Shown: piece after piece, positions 1 to 7,958 of the stretch
How the letters are laid out: each line of letters starts with the position of its first letter
Numbering within the stretch: the first letter of the stretch is position 1
NCBI RefSeq assembly: GCF_037154015.1
Contig: NZ_JBANRL010000001.1
Coordinates: 1,426,001-1,490,000 of the forward strand
Direction of reading: 5' to 3'
Length of the DNA stretch: 64,000 nt
From: Altererythrobacter aquiaggeris
GTDB lineage: Bacteria > Pseudomonadota > Alphaproteobacteria > Sphingomonadales > Sphingomonadaceae
Program-made: the position numbers and the translations under genes
The notes under the pieces: generated by a model
What the model was told of the DNA's origin: nothing
The model's input: the letters and a program-made list of their open reading frames with translations, nothing else
Database searches by the model: none

Positions 1-257
1 AGGGGCTGTTTATCCACGAGATGGTGCACGTTTGGCAAAGCCAGCAAAAGGGCCGCTGGTGGCTGGTTTTCAACCGGATGCCCTGGGCGCGCTACGATTA
101 CAGTCTGAAGCCGGGCTGGGGTCTGGAGCGATACGGGATCGAGCAGCAGGCAGAGATCGTGAAACACGCATTCTTGCTTAGAAATGGCTTTGCATTGGCC
201 GGTGCGACCGATGCGCGTGCCTATGATCTGCTGGTGAAATTTCCCGGCGCAAGTTGA
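1..257 (+). CDS. HExxH-motif protein, C-terminal part (truncated at window edge)
   Basis: The reading frame is open to the left edge, so only the last ~85 residues are visible. Upstream of the first in-frame ATG (21) the frame reads GLFIHE, which completes IHEMVHVWQ. This is an HExxH zinc-metallopeptidase-like motif followed by a conserved tryptophan. Similar short proteins in sphingomonads are often labelled vgr-related or DUF4157-like, but that family link is from memory. The visible part is rich in Trp, Arg and Tyr and has no signal or membrane segment. A glutamate in the 'IEQQAEIV' stretch downstream could be a third ligand; this is inference. ATG 21 is unlikely to be the real start because it would cut the HExxH motif. 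Confidence 0.6.
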   Translation, partial: GLFIHEMVHVWQSQQKGRWWLVFNRMPWARYDYSLKPGWGLERYGIEQQAEIVKHAFLLRNGFALAGATDARAYDLLVKFPGAS

Positions 258-332
258 GTTGGCCGGTTTGATTTGATACCAAATCGGGCAGCATCCGGGC
301 GGCCCAACCCGCGCCCGGCCAGCGAGTCCAGC

Positions 333-1496
333 ATGGAGATCACAGACTACGGCATGTCGCGCGAACGCGGCTTTCTATCGCATTATGAAATCGATGCGGT
401 CACGCTCCCGCCAAGGTTTGACGAAACGTTGCGGGCGGCGAATAATCTTTCGGGCCTGCTATCCACAGGGCGCATACGGCATTGGCTGCATATGCTACCG
501 GACCCGGTACTTGAAGACTGGGTGATTTCCGCACCGGACGAAGAGCTTCGCACCGCAATGGTGCATTACAGCTTTCTGGTGCAGGCTTATGTCTGGGGCG
601 AAACCATACCGCCTGCTGCCCTCCCCGCCAATTTGGCAAGGCCGATTGCGGCGTTGGCCAAGCAACTTGGCCAGGCACCGTTGTTGCCATATTCGGGCTA
701 TGTGCTCGACAATTGGGCGCGGCTGGACAAGCATGGCCCGATCGCTCTCGACAATATATTCATGTACCAGAATTTTGCGGGCGGTGACGACGAAAACTGG
801 TTCGTACTTATCCATGTCGCGATCGAGGCACAGGCCGGCGTTTTGCTCGACAATGCGGTGAAGCTGGTAGATGCGGCGCATTCCGGAAATGCCGGGGAGG
901 CCGAGCGGCTGCTGACCGAAATGGAGGGCGCTTGGGAGAATATCTACGAGATTTTCAAGCGGATGCCCGAACGCTGCGATCCGTATATCTATTTCCAGCG
1001 TGTCCGGCCCTACATTCATGGCTGGGCCAACAATCCGGCGCTGGGCGGCGGGCTGATTTACGAAGGCGTCGACGCCTTTGGAGGAATGCCGCAGGCGCTG
1101 CGCGGGCAAACCGGATCACAAAGTTCGATCGTCCCCGCGATGGATGCGCTTTTCGGCGTTACGCACAGTGACGACCCGCTGAAAAGCTTCCTCGACGAAT
1201 TGCACAATTATCGGCCCGTTTTGCACCGCAGGTTCATCGATGACCTGGCCAGGCAATCGAACTTGCGAACATTTGTCGAACTGTCAGATATCCAGTCGCT
1301 GAAAAATGCGTTTAACAGATGTACCGAACAAGTGGCGCGTTTTCGCACCCGGCATCTGGAATATGCTGCCAGCTATATCAACAAACAGGCCGCCAATGTT
1401 CCAGGCAATGATCCCGATGTCGGAACAGGCGGCACACCTTTCATGAAATATCTCAAGAAACACCGCGACGAAAATCGCGCGCAAACTGTGGCCTAG
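333..1496 (+). CDS. Indoleamine 2,3-dioxygenase family haem protein
   Basis: A 387-residue protein resembling indoleamine 2,3-dioxygenase, which opens the indole ring of tryptophan to give N-formylkynurenine using a haem iron. Visible family landmarks are SGYVLDNWARLD, DENWFVLIHVAIEAQAG and GGMPQALRGQTGSQSS, then a D-x-L-x-x-Y-R-P-x-L-H-R stretch, RTRHLEYA (its His aligns with the proximal haem ligand, His346 of the human enzyme) and the C-terminal GTGGTPFMKYLK. Length fits the family (about 400). A TTG at 273 would add 20 residues, but ATG 333 fits better; ATG 354 is also possible. No kynurenine-pathway genes (kynurenine formamidase, kynureninase) lie nearby, so the substrate is not confirmed by context. 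Confidence 0.85.
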   Translation: MEITDYGMSRERGFLSHYEIDAVTLPPRFDETLRAANNLSGLLSTGRIRHWLHMLPDPVLEDWVISAPDEELRTAMVHYSFLVQAYVWGETIPPAALPANLARPIAALAKQLGQAPLLPYSGYVLDNWARLDKHGPIALDNIFMYQNFAGGDDENWFVLIHVAIEAQAGVLLDNAVKLVDAAHSGNAGEAERLLTEMEGAWENIYEIFKRMPERCDPYIYFQRVRPYIHGWANNPALGGGLIYEGVDAFGGMPQALRGQTGSQSSIVPAMDALFGVTHSDDPLKSFLDELHNYRPVLHRRFIDDLARQSNLRTFVELSDIQSLKNAFNRCTEQVARFRTRHLEYAASYINKQAANVPGNDPDVGTGGTPFMKYLKKHRDENRAQTVA

Positions 1497-1543
1497 CGCC
1501 AAGAACGGAGGCGCTGCATAACGCGGCGCCTCCGCGTCGCTTA

Positions 1544-2134
1544 TCAGTCCGGCTTTTTGGCAACAGCCACCATGGCCGGGCGCAAAAGGCGATCCTTGAT
1601 CATGTATCCAGCCTGCATCTCCTGCACAATCGTGCCCGGTTCCGCATCATCGCTGGGTATTTCAAGCATCGCCTGATGCTGGTTCGGGTCGAGCGGAAGC
1701 CCGACCGATGCGATCCGGCTGATGCCGTGCTGGTTGAACACCTTGTCCAACTCGCGCTGCGTTGCCTGAATGCCCTGCACCAGACCTTTGAACTTGCTGT
1801 CTTCACGCAGATCTTCTGGGATTGCCTCGATCCCGCGTGACAAATTGTCAGCCACCGACAGAACATCGCGGGCAAATCCGGTCGAGGCATAGGTCCGGGC
1901 GTCGGTGATGTCCTTTTCCATCCGGCGGCGCACATTCTGGGTTTCAGCTTTCGCATAAAGCGTTTCCTGCTTTGCTGCCTCCAGATCGTCGCGCAAGGAA
2001 GCGAGCGCACCAGCCAGAGTATCACCGCTGTCTCCGTTGTCCTCCGGCTCGCCGGTGTCGAGCAGTTCTTCCGGCACGCCTTCCAGTTCCTCCGCCACCG
2101 CATCGTCCTGCGGTTCGGGCTTTTCGTCAATCAT
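1544..2134 (-). CDS. grpE: Nucleotide exchange factor GrpE
   Basis: A 196-residue homologue of GrpE, the ADP/ATP exchange factor of DnaK in the cytosolic chaperone cycle. The N-terminal third is acidic and low complexity. A long helical region (YAKAETQNVRRRMEKDI) suits the GrpE dimer stalk, and a C-terminal beta domain follows with HQAMLEI and GYMIKDRLLRPAMV, the standard GrpE signature. ATG at 2134 is chosen over a TTG at 2140; a GGAAG lies about nine bases upstream. It follows hrcA by 16 bp on the same strand, so both are probably one heat-shock transcript. Confidence 0.96.
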   Translation of the reverse strand: MIDEKPEPQDDAVAEELEGVPEELLDTGEPEDNGDSGDTLAGALASLRDDLEAAKQETLYAKAETQNVRRRMEKDITDARTYASTGFARDVLSVADNLSRGIEAIPEDLREDSKFKGLVQGIQATQRELDKVFNQHGISRIASVGLPLDPNQHQAMLEIPSDDAEPGTIVQEMQAGYMIKDRLLRPAMVAVAKKPD

Positions 2135-2150
2135 GTCCAAATACTTCCAG

Positions 2151-3209
2151 TTATGCGATGAGTTTGCCCAGGGATCGGGCCGTGAAATCTACCATGGGGA
2201 CCACGCGTGCGTAATTCAACCGCGTGGGGCCGATCACACCCAAAACACCCACGACTTTCCCTTCACGGTCCCTGTAGGGAGCCGCAATCACGGATGATCC
2301 CGATAATGCGAACAGGCGGTTTTCCGATCCGATGAAGATTCTCGCTGCTTCGGCATGACGCGCTCTTTCGAGCAGTTCGGAAACCGATTGTTTGTTTTCC
2401 AGATCATCGATCAGTGACCGGACGCGCTCGATATCGCTCAGCGTATGGTCGTCGAGCAAATTGGCCTGCCCCCTGACAATCAATACAGGCCGTTTCGAAG
2501 CATCCTGGCTCCACACAGCCAGACCGCGCTCAACCAGGTCACGGCTGGCAGCATCAAGCGCCGATTTGCCTGACGCAATTTCCAGACCGATAGCCTTGGC
2601 AGCCTCGGGCAATGTGCGCCCCGCAAACCGCGAAGACATATAGCTCGATGCTTGTTCCAGGGCCGACAGCGCAACCCCGCCAGGCAGATCGACAACTCTG
2701 TTTTCGACGTGACCGTCTTCACCCACCAGCACCGCCAGCGCCCGGTCATGCGAAATGGAAACAAGGTTTATCTGCGCCAGCCGCGTTTCCCGCGTCGGAA
2801 CCATCACCATCCCCGCAGCGCCGGTAAGGTCGGACAATAGCGAACTGGTCGTTTCGAGCGCCCGCTCGATCGGGCCCGGCTCTGCCAGCCGCGCCTCGAT
2901 TGCGGCGCGCTCCTCAGCGGTGGGTTCAGCGACCTGCATCATCCCGTCAACAAACAGGCGCAGCCCGCTTTCGGTCGGCATACGCCCTGCACTGGTATGC
3001 GGCGCAGATAGCAAACCGCAAACTTCCAGATCCTTGAGCACCGAGCGGATCGAGGCGGGCGACAGGTTCAGCCCTCCCCCTCCCGCAAGCGTTTTGGAAC
3101 CGACCGGCAGACCCGATTCGATATAGCCTTCGACCACAAGCCGGAAAATCTCGCGTGCGCGTTCGGTCAGTTCGGGTACCGTCCGATCGAGGGGAGAAAT
3201 TGCAGCCAT
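2151..3209 (-). CDS. hrcA: Heat-inducible transcription repressor HrcA
   Basis: A 352-residue HrcA, the repressor that normally binds CIRCE operators upstream of groESL or dnaK operons. The N-terminal winged helix is plain (RAREIFRLVVEGYIESG, then PVGSKTLA), followed by SPASIRSVLKDLE. A GAF-like middle domain follows, and the C-terminal FIGSENRLFALSG and VGVLGVIGPTRLNYARVVP are typical. The ATG at 3209 is taken because the longer frame starts with a TTG. No CIRCE inverted repeat (TTAGCACTC-N9-GAGTGCTAA) is visible upstream, so the repressor probably acts on other loci. Divergent from rph and upstream of grpE. Confidence 0.96.
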   Translation of the reverse strand: MAAISPLDRTVPELTERAREIFRLVVEGYIESGLPVGSKTLAGGGGLNLSPASIRSVLKDLEVCGLLSAPHTSAGRMPTESGLRLFVDGMMQVAEPTAEERAAIEARLAEPGPIERALETTSSLLSDLTGAAGMVMVPTRETRLAQINLVSISHDRALAVLVGEDGHVENRVVDLPGGVALSALEQASSYMSSRFAGRTLPEAAKAIGLEIASGKSALDAASRDLVERGLAVWSQDASKRPVLIVRGQANLLDDHTLSDIERVRSLIDDLENKQSVSELLERARHAEAARIFIGSENRLFALSGSSVIAAPYRDREGKVVGVLGVIGPTRLNYARVVPMVDFTARSLGKLIA

Positions 3210-3217
3210 CCCCGCCA

Positions 3218-3245
3218 ATGTAGCGCATCCCCTTGCAGCCTCAAG
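3218..3245 (-). promoter_or_regulatory. Possible sigma-32-type promoter of hrcA-grpE
   Basis: On the minus strand, CTTGAG (3240-3245) is followed 16 bases later by CTACAT (3218-3223), reading on to TGG. This resembles the alphaproteobacterial heat-shock pattern CTTG-N17/18-CYTATnT with mismatches. The implied start point lies only a few bases before ATG 3209, so the transcript would be almost leaderless. Treat as a weak candidate. Confidence 0.3.
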
Positions 3246-3298
3246 CGCTAAGCGCGTAGGGCCGCCGCTAACATCACCGGTTCACCCAGGAGAATTTC

Positions 3299-4012
3299 AT
3301 GCGACCTTCAGGACGTAGCGCAGATGAAATGCGCAAAATTACAATCGAAACGAATTATACGAAGCACGCAGAAGGGTCTTGTCTGATATCATTTGGCGAC
3401 ACCAAGGTGCTTTGCACCGCCAGCGTCGAAGAACGCATCCCGCCCTGGCTGCGCGGTAAGGGTGAAGGCTGGGTCACTGGAGAATATTCGATGCTCCCGC
3501 GTTCGACCAACACGCGCAACAGCCGCGAGGCGGCGCGCGGCCAACAGTCCGGCAGAACACAAGAAATCCAGCGACTTATTGGACGCAGCTTGCGAGCCGT
3601 GGTCGATATGAAAAAGCTGGGCGAGCGTCAGATAACGCTCGATTGCGACGTTCTTCAGGCTGACGGCGGTACCCGCACGGCGTCAATTACGGGTGCGTGG
3701 GTGGCGCTGCGCCTCGCGATTAACAAACTGATGGCCGAAGGGACGATTACGCACGACCCGATAACCGCAAAAGTCGCAGCGATTTCGTGCGGCATCTACA
3801 AGGGCAACCCTGTACTCGACCTGGATTATGATGAAGATAGCGGCGCTGATGCGGATGCCAATTTCGTGCTTATCGAGGGCGGTCAGATCGCTGAAGTTCA
3901 GGCAACTGCCGAGGGCGCCACATATGATGAAGAAGGTCTGCTGCGTTTGCTACGCCTTGCGAACATCGGATGTGATGCCATCTTCAGGGAACAGGAAGCT
4001 GCGGTAAAATGA
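3299..4012 (+). CDS. rph: Ribonuclease PH
   Basis: A 237-residue RNase PH, a phosphorolytic 3'-to-5' exoribonuclease that trims tRNA 3' ends and forms hexameric rings. The single PNPase-like domain carries [14 protein letters not shown] at the N-terminus, [18 protein letters not shown], the Arg-rich GRSLRAVVD, and the active-site segment [17 protein letters not shown]. It ends with [26 protein letters not shown] 3299 is preceded by AGGAG at good spacing. Its stop overlaps the start of rdgB as ATGA, so the two RNA/nucleotide quality-control genes are translationally coupled. Confidence 0.97.
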   Translation: MRPSGRSADEMRKITIETNYTKHAEGSCLISFGDTKVLCTASVEERIPPWLRGKGEGWVTGEYSMLPRSTNTRNSREAARGQQSGRTQEIQRLIGRSLRAVVDMKKLGERQITLDCDVLQADGGTRTASITGAWVALRLAINKLMAEGTITHDPITAKVAAISCGIYKGNPVLDLDYDEDSGADADANFVLIEGGQIAEVQATAEGATYDEEGLLRLLRLANIGCDAIFREQEAAVK

Positions 4013-4644
4013 CGCGCCGTATCGGTTCGGGTTCGCTGGTAATTGCGACGCACAATGCCGGCAAGCTGAAGGAAATTTCGGCGCTGCTCGAACCGCACGG
4101 CGTAAAATGTTTGTCAGCAGGGTCATTGGGGCTGCCCGAACCCCCGGAAACCGGGAAAACTTTCGCCGAGAATGCTTTGATAAAAGCGCGGGCCGCTGCG
4201 CAGTCATCGGGGATGGCTGCGCTTGCCGATGACAGTGGACTATCGGTGGCTGCGCTTGGCGGAAGGCCCGGTGTTTACACCGCTGACTGGGCGCAGCGAC
4301 AATGGTTCGAAGGCCAGCCGGGCCGGGACTGGTATATGGCAATGGGCAAAGTCGAAGGTATGTTGGCAGAAAAGGGGTCTGATACAACGCGCGATGCTTG
4401 GTTCAGCTGCGTCCTGGCACTGGCGTGGCCGGATGGTGAAACTGCGATTTATGAAGGGCGGATCGACGGTTCGTTAACCTGGCCGCCGCGAGGAAACCTC
4501 GGCTTTGGTTATGATCCGGTGTTCATTCCCCAGGGGCATGATCGGACGTTTGCCGAGCTCGATCCTTCGGAAAAGCACGCCATGAGCCACCGCGCCGATG
4601 CTTTTGAAAAGCTCGTCGCCGCGCAATTCGGCCGAGTATCCTGA
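4009..4644 (+). CDS. rdgB: Non-canonical purine NTP pyrophosphatase (RdgB/HAM1)
   Basis: A 211-residue Maf/HAM1-type pyrophosphatase that hydrolyses dITP and XTP to monophosphates, keeping deaminated purines out of DNA and RNA. Motifs are [13 protein letters not shown] (phosphate-binding T/SxNxxK), [10 protein letters not shown], the catalytic ADDSGL, and [12 protein letters not shown] followed by [17 protein letters not shown]. Length is normal. It overlaps rph by 4 bp. Its stop codon (4642-4644) directly abuts the stop of the opposite-strand CAP gene (4645), leaving no intergenic base between the convergent genes. Confidence 0.97.
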   Translation: MTRRIGSGSLVIATHNAGKLKEISALLEPHGVKCLSAGSLGLPEPPETGKTFAENALIKARAAAQSSGMAALADDSGLSVAALGGRPGVYTADWAQRQWFEGQPGRDWYMAMGKVEGMLAEKGSDTTRDAWFSCVLALAWPDGETAIYEGRIDGSLTWPPRGNLGFGYDPVFIPQGHDRTFAELDPSEKHAMSHRADAFEKLVAAQFGRVS

Positions 4645-5244
4645 TTAGCCGACCGGCTGCCCGATCCAGTTACCTGAGGGATAATATCTGCAGGCGAGGT
4701 AATCGTCTCGCGCACCAGCAACGATAGCGCATCCTACTTCCTGCGTGTCGCGCCATATTATCTGGGTGTAATGCCCGACATCCGACCATTGGCCCGTAGT
4801 GGACACATCGGGAAACTTGCCCGAACGGAACATTCTGCGTTCGCTCAGAAACGCGTCCATGATGGCATCAGCATCGTAATAGCCCTTTGTTCCGCGCCAC
4901 AGATTTTCGCCGGTGTTTCCCCGCTGGGCCGCGGTTGAATGATACATCCGTTCATCGGCAGCCATTTGCCGTGCCCAGACATGCGCTTCGCGCGCAAGTT
5001 TGGCGCTCCATACGAGCCTCGGGACACCCATTCGCCAACGTTCGGAATTGTGCTTTTCTAGCAGGGCGCCCGCAAAATGATTGGCTGGTGCCGGCGCTGC
5101 GACTGACGGGCCTGCTAAAGACGGGCCTGCTAAAGACGGGCCTGAGATTGACGGGGCTGAGATTGACGGGCCCGAGACAAGTACAGCGACCAGTGCGGAG
5201 CAGCCAACCAGTGTCGGAGTAATGAAGTTCAGCATAGTACCCAT
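4645..5244 (-). CDS. Secreted CAP-domain (SCP/PR-1) protein
   Basis: A 199-residue exported protein. An N-terminal hydrophobic segment (residues ~8-25) acts as signal or anchor, followed by a repetitive GPS-x-x linker (about residues 25-50) and one CAP domain. The CAP signature residues are visible: HNSERWRMGVP, then W-S-x-x-L-A-R-E-A, ENLW, and the pair HYTQIIWRDTQEVGCA and YLACRYYPSGNW. The CAP cavity residues His and Glu are present. Bacterial CAP proteins have poorly defined functions. An alternative ATG at 5235 would give a shorter signal. The gene lies on the opposite strand between rdgB and hemW, which are often adjacent in alphaproteobacteria, suggesting insertion (inference). Confidence 0.9.
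   Translation of the reverse strand: MGTMLNFITPTLVGCSALVAVLVSGPSISAPSISGPSLAGPSLAGPSVAAPAPANHFAGALLEKHNSERWRMGVPRLVWSAKLAREAHVWARQMAADERMYHSTAAQRGNTGENLWRGTKGYYDADAIMDAFLSERRMFRSGKFPDVSTTGQWSDVGHYTQIIWRDTQEVGCAIVAGARDDYLACRYYPSGNWIGQPVG
5105..5179. repeat. Five-unit 15-bp tandem repeat in the CAP gene
   Basis: Units begin at 5105, 5120, 5135, 5150 and 5165. The first two are identical (GACGGGCCTGCTAAA on the plus strand) and the rest differ by a few bases. On the coding strand they give the repeated GPS-L/I-A/S linker just after the signal segment. The period is a multiple of three, so copy number could change without a frameshift. Confidence 0.9.
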
Positions 5245-5280
5245 CTTGACTTTATCGCGTTAACGAAGCCTGAAAGACGG

Positions 5281-6432
5281 ATGGCTCGCGCGCTCTACAT
5301 TCATTGGCCCTTTTGCATCGCCAAATGCCCCTATTGCGATTTCAACAGCCATGTCCGGCAGACGATAGACCTGGATCTGTGGCAGGCGGGGCTACTCGCG
5401 GATATGCGTTACGAGGCTGAACTTGCCGGAGGCGAGAAGCTGGAGAGTGTCTTTTTCGGCGGTGGTACCCCGTCTCTGATGCCTCCGGCTATGGTTTCCG
5501 CGCTTTTACAGGAAGCCGAACAATTATGGGGATTTACCGATAATATAGAGATTACGCTCGAGGCAAATCCCTCATCGGTGGAAGCAGCCAACTTTGCCGA
5601 TATCGCTTCCGCCGGAGTGAACCGGGTTTCGCTTGGGTTGCAAGCATTGGACGACGACACTTTGCGATTTCTGGGCAGACTTCATGGTGCCGCAGAAGGG
5701 ATGGCCGCATTAGGCGTCGCGCAGAAGCTTTTCAGCCGTGTCAGTTTTGATCTGATATACGCGAGACCGTCGCAATCCTGCGAAGCCTGGCAAAAGGAAC
5801 TGGAGAGAGCGCTGTCGTTTGGAACCGGCCACCTTTCGCTTTACCAGTTGACCATCGAGCCCGGCACCCGCTTTTCGACAGATGTCAGGCGAGGTGCGTT
5901 CGAGCCATTGGCAGGTGATCCAGCGGCGGATTTGTTCGCTATCACAGCCGACCTGACAGCTGCGGCCGGGCTACCCGCTTATGAAGTCAGCAACCATGCC
6001 AAGTCAGGCGAGGAGAGCCGTCACAATCTGGCTTACTGGCGATATCAGGATTATTGCGGGATTGGTCCCGGTGCCCATGGCAGGCGCGGCAACCACGCAA
6101 CGATACGCCACAAAAAACCTGAAAACTGGCTGAAATCAATTGCCGGCATTCGGAACGGAATCACCGAGGATCGTCAGATAACCCCGCAGGAGCAAGCTGG
6201 CGAAGCGCTGTTGATGGGGCTGCGGTTGGCCGAGGGGATCGATCTTGCCGCGCTCGGCGCGAGGCTGGCTATCGCGCCTGAAGACTTGGTCAACCATGAT
6301 CGGCTCAGGTTTTACGGCGATCTCGGGCTTGTCTGGTCAGAGGGCCGCAGGATCGGCGTGACACCGGCGGGGATGCCGGTTCTGGACGGGTTGTTGGCTG
6401 AACTGGTTTCCAATTCGCTGGTATCGGCATGA
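5281..6432 (+). CDS. hemW: Radical SAM protein HemW (coproporphyrinogen oxidase-like haem chaperone)
   Basis: A 383-residue radical SAM protein of the HemW/HemN-like family, now regarded as haem chaperones rather than true coproporphyrinogen dehydrogenases. The [4Fe-4S] cluster motif is at C12-x3-C16-x2-C19 (HWPFCIAKCPYCDF). Other landmarks are FFGGGTPSLM (SAM binding), EANPSSVE, NRVSLGLQALDD, HLSLYQLTIEPGT and GPGAHGR. The gene begins 36 bp from the divergent CAP gene. It ends in an ATGA overlap with xerC, so hemW and xerC are probably co-transcribed. Confidence 0.95.
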   Translation: MARALYIHWPFCIAKCPYCDFNSHVRQTIDLDLWQAGLLADMRYEAELAGGEKLESVFFGGGTPSLMPPAMVSALLQEAEQLWGFTDNIEITLEANPSSVEAANFADIASAGVNRVSLGLQALDDDTLRFLGRLHGAAEGMAALGVAQKLFSRVSFDLIYARPSQSCEAWQKELERALSFGTGHLSLYQLTIEPGTRFSTDVRRGAFEPLAGDPAADLFAITADLTAAAGLPAYEVSNHAKSGEESRHNLAYWRYQDYCGIGPGAHGRRGNHATIRHKKPENWLKSIAGIRNGITEDRQITPQEQAGEALLMGLRLAEGIDLAALGARLAIAPEDLVNHDRLRFYGDLGLVWSEGRRIGVTPAGMPVLDGLLAELVSNSLVSA

Positions 6433-7322
6433 TGCATGCTGGCTTTCTGGAAGTTTGGCGAACTTATCTGAATTCGGGTCGCAGGCGATCGCCTCACACG
6501 GTCCGGGCGTATTGCGCCGCTGCAAAACGGCTGCTTGTCGGCGGAAATTACCAGACCTGGTCCGATGTCGCGAGAATCGATGTGGGCGCGCTGCGTGCAC
6601 ATCTCGCTTCGCGGCGCGCAGACGGGCTGGGCAATGCATCTGCGGCGCGCGAATTGTCAGCATTGAAGGCCTTTATCGCTTTTGCGCGCGGGCAAGCGGG
6701 TTATTCCGATCCGGCACCACCCAGGATGCGCGGTCCACGAATAAAAAAAGGGCTGCCGCGCCCTGTGACCCCTGATGAGGCTACCGGCCTCGCCCAGCAG
6801 GTTGCCGACGATGGCGAAGGCTGGATCGGCAAACGTGACCGCGCGGTTTTGCTGCTGCTTTACGGCGCGGGATTGCGAATTGCCGAGGCGCTTTCACTCA
6901 AGGTTTCGGATATGCCGCTGGGCGATACACTCACGGTTACCGGCAAAGGTGGCAAGCAGCGCATGGTCCCCGTCCTGCCAACCGTGGCCGATGCGGTGGC
7001 CGACTATGCCGCTGCAAGCCCCTTCCCCGCAGCGCCTGCAGATCCGCTGTTTCGCGGCGTGAAAGGCGGCGCGCTTTCGCCCGGAATGATCCAGAAAGCT
7101 GTGGCACGCGCGCGTATTTCGCTTGGGCTGCCATCCACTGCGACGCCCCATGCACTGAGACACAGTTTCGCCACGCATCTGCTGGGTGCAGGTGCCGATT
7201 TGCGTAGTTTGCAGGAACTGCTTGGCCACGCCAGTTTGGGATCGACCCAGATCTATACGAAAGTCGATGCCGCATCGATGCTTGACACTTACCGTTCGGC
7301 CCATCCGCGCGCGAAAAACTAA
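6429..7322 (+). CDS. xerC: Tyrosine recombinase XerC
   Basis: A 297-residue tyrosine site-specific recombinase, most likely XerC, which with XerD resolves chromosome dimers at dif. An N-terminal SAM-like core-binding domain (SPHTVRAYCAAAKRLL) precedes the catalytic domain with all expected residues: Arg in GAGLRIAEAL, Lys in TGKGGKQRMVP, H-x-x-R in HALRHSF, His in LLGHASL and the nucleophile Tyr in STQIYTKVD. The start overlaps hemW (ATGA); a second ATG lies at codon 2. The last four bases overlap the convergent dedA stop. Absence of att-like repeats or a neighbouring excisionase argues against a phage integrase. Confidence 0.93.
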   Translation: MMHAGFLEVWRTYLNSGRRRSPHTVRAYCAAAKRLLVGGNYQTWSDVARIDVGALRAHLASRRADGLGNASAARELSALKAFIAFARGQAGYSDPAPPRMRGPRIKKGLPRPVTPDEATGLAQQVADDGEGWIGKRDRAVLLLLYGAGLRIAEALSLKVSDMPLGDTLTVTGKGGKQRMVPVLPTVADAVADYAAASPFPAAPADPLFRGVKGGALSPGMIQKAVARARISLGLPSTATPHALRHSFATHLLGAGADLRSLQELLGHASLGSTQIYTKVDAASMLDTYRSAHPRAKN

Positions 7323-7924
7323 CGTTTGGCGCGCGGTTTCCATGTTGCCAGCCGCCAGACATATGCCCCCAGCGAGATAACCACGATAGCGATCAGCACC
7401 CCGCTGACGATATTTTCCGTGCCTTCGAAAGTGCGCGATAGCCACTGGGTGCCGGCGATCAGCATGACATTCCACAATGCCGCGCCGGCGGCCGTAAACA
7501 GGCAGAACTTCAGCTTGTTCATGTGCGCCAGTCCTGCGGGTAGCGAAATCATGGTCCGCATGACCGGCGTCGCGCGCAGAATAAATACAACCCAATGGCC
7601 GTGCCTGCTGAAAAAGCTCGTGGCGCGCTCGACGTCTTCCCATTCCATCGTGAGCCAGCGGCCGAACCGGTCGATAATGGGGCCCAGCCTGCGATAACCG
7701 AACCTGTCGCCGATCCAGAACCAGAAGTAATTGCCTACCAGCGTTCCGATCGTTCCCGCAGCAAGCAATGGCCAGAACTCCATCCTTCCGCGCTCGACCG
7801 CAAGCGCTCCTGCGCCCATGATTACCTCGGAAGGCATCGGCGGAAAGATGTTTTCCAACACCATCAACAGCGCGACCCCGGCATAACCAAGCCGCGCAAT
7901 AATTTCGACAATCAGATCATCCAT
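7319..7924 (-). CDS. DedA-family membrane protein
   Basis: A 201-residue polytopic inner-membrane protein of the DedA/VTT family; several members are undecaprenyl-phosphate or phospholipid transporters. The family signature is ENIFPPMPSEVIM near residue 30, followed by GTLVGNYFWFWIGDRFG. The amphipathic FFSRHGHWVVFILRATPVMRTMISLPAGL carries the conserved Arg and Pro-x-Arg region, and two more hydrophobic segments lie near the C-terminus. The ATG at 7924 (MDDLIVEII) is preferred over the upstream Arg-rich extension. It converges with xerC, the two stop codons overlapping by four bases. Confidence 0.9.
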   Translation of the reverse strand: MDDLIVEIIARLGYAGVALLMVLENIFPPMPSEVIMGAGALAVERGRMEFWPLLAAGTIGTLVGNYFWFWIGDRFGYRRLGPIIDRFGRWLTMEWEDVERATSFFSRHGHWVVFILRATPVMRTMISLPAGLAHMNKLKFCLFTAAGAALWNVMLIAGTQWLSRTFEGTENIVSGVLIAIVVISLGAYVWRLATWKPRAKR

Positions 7925-7958
7925 TTCGCAATAACGCCGCGCCCGCCGTTTGGTTCGC

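Noticed and set aside
3219-3298. CIRCE operator upstream of hrcA
   Set aside because: No TTAGCACTC-N9-GAGTGCTAA or close variant in the intergenic region.
6429-7322. Phage integrase or mobile-element interpretation of the tyrosine recombinase
   Set aside because: Coupled to hemW, normal XerC length, no att-like repeats or other mobile genes nearby.
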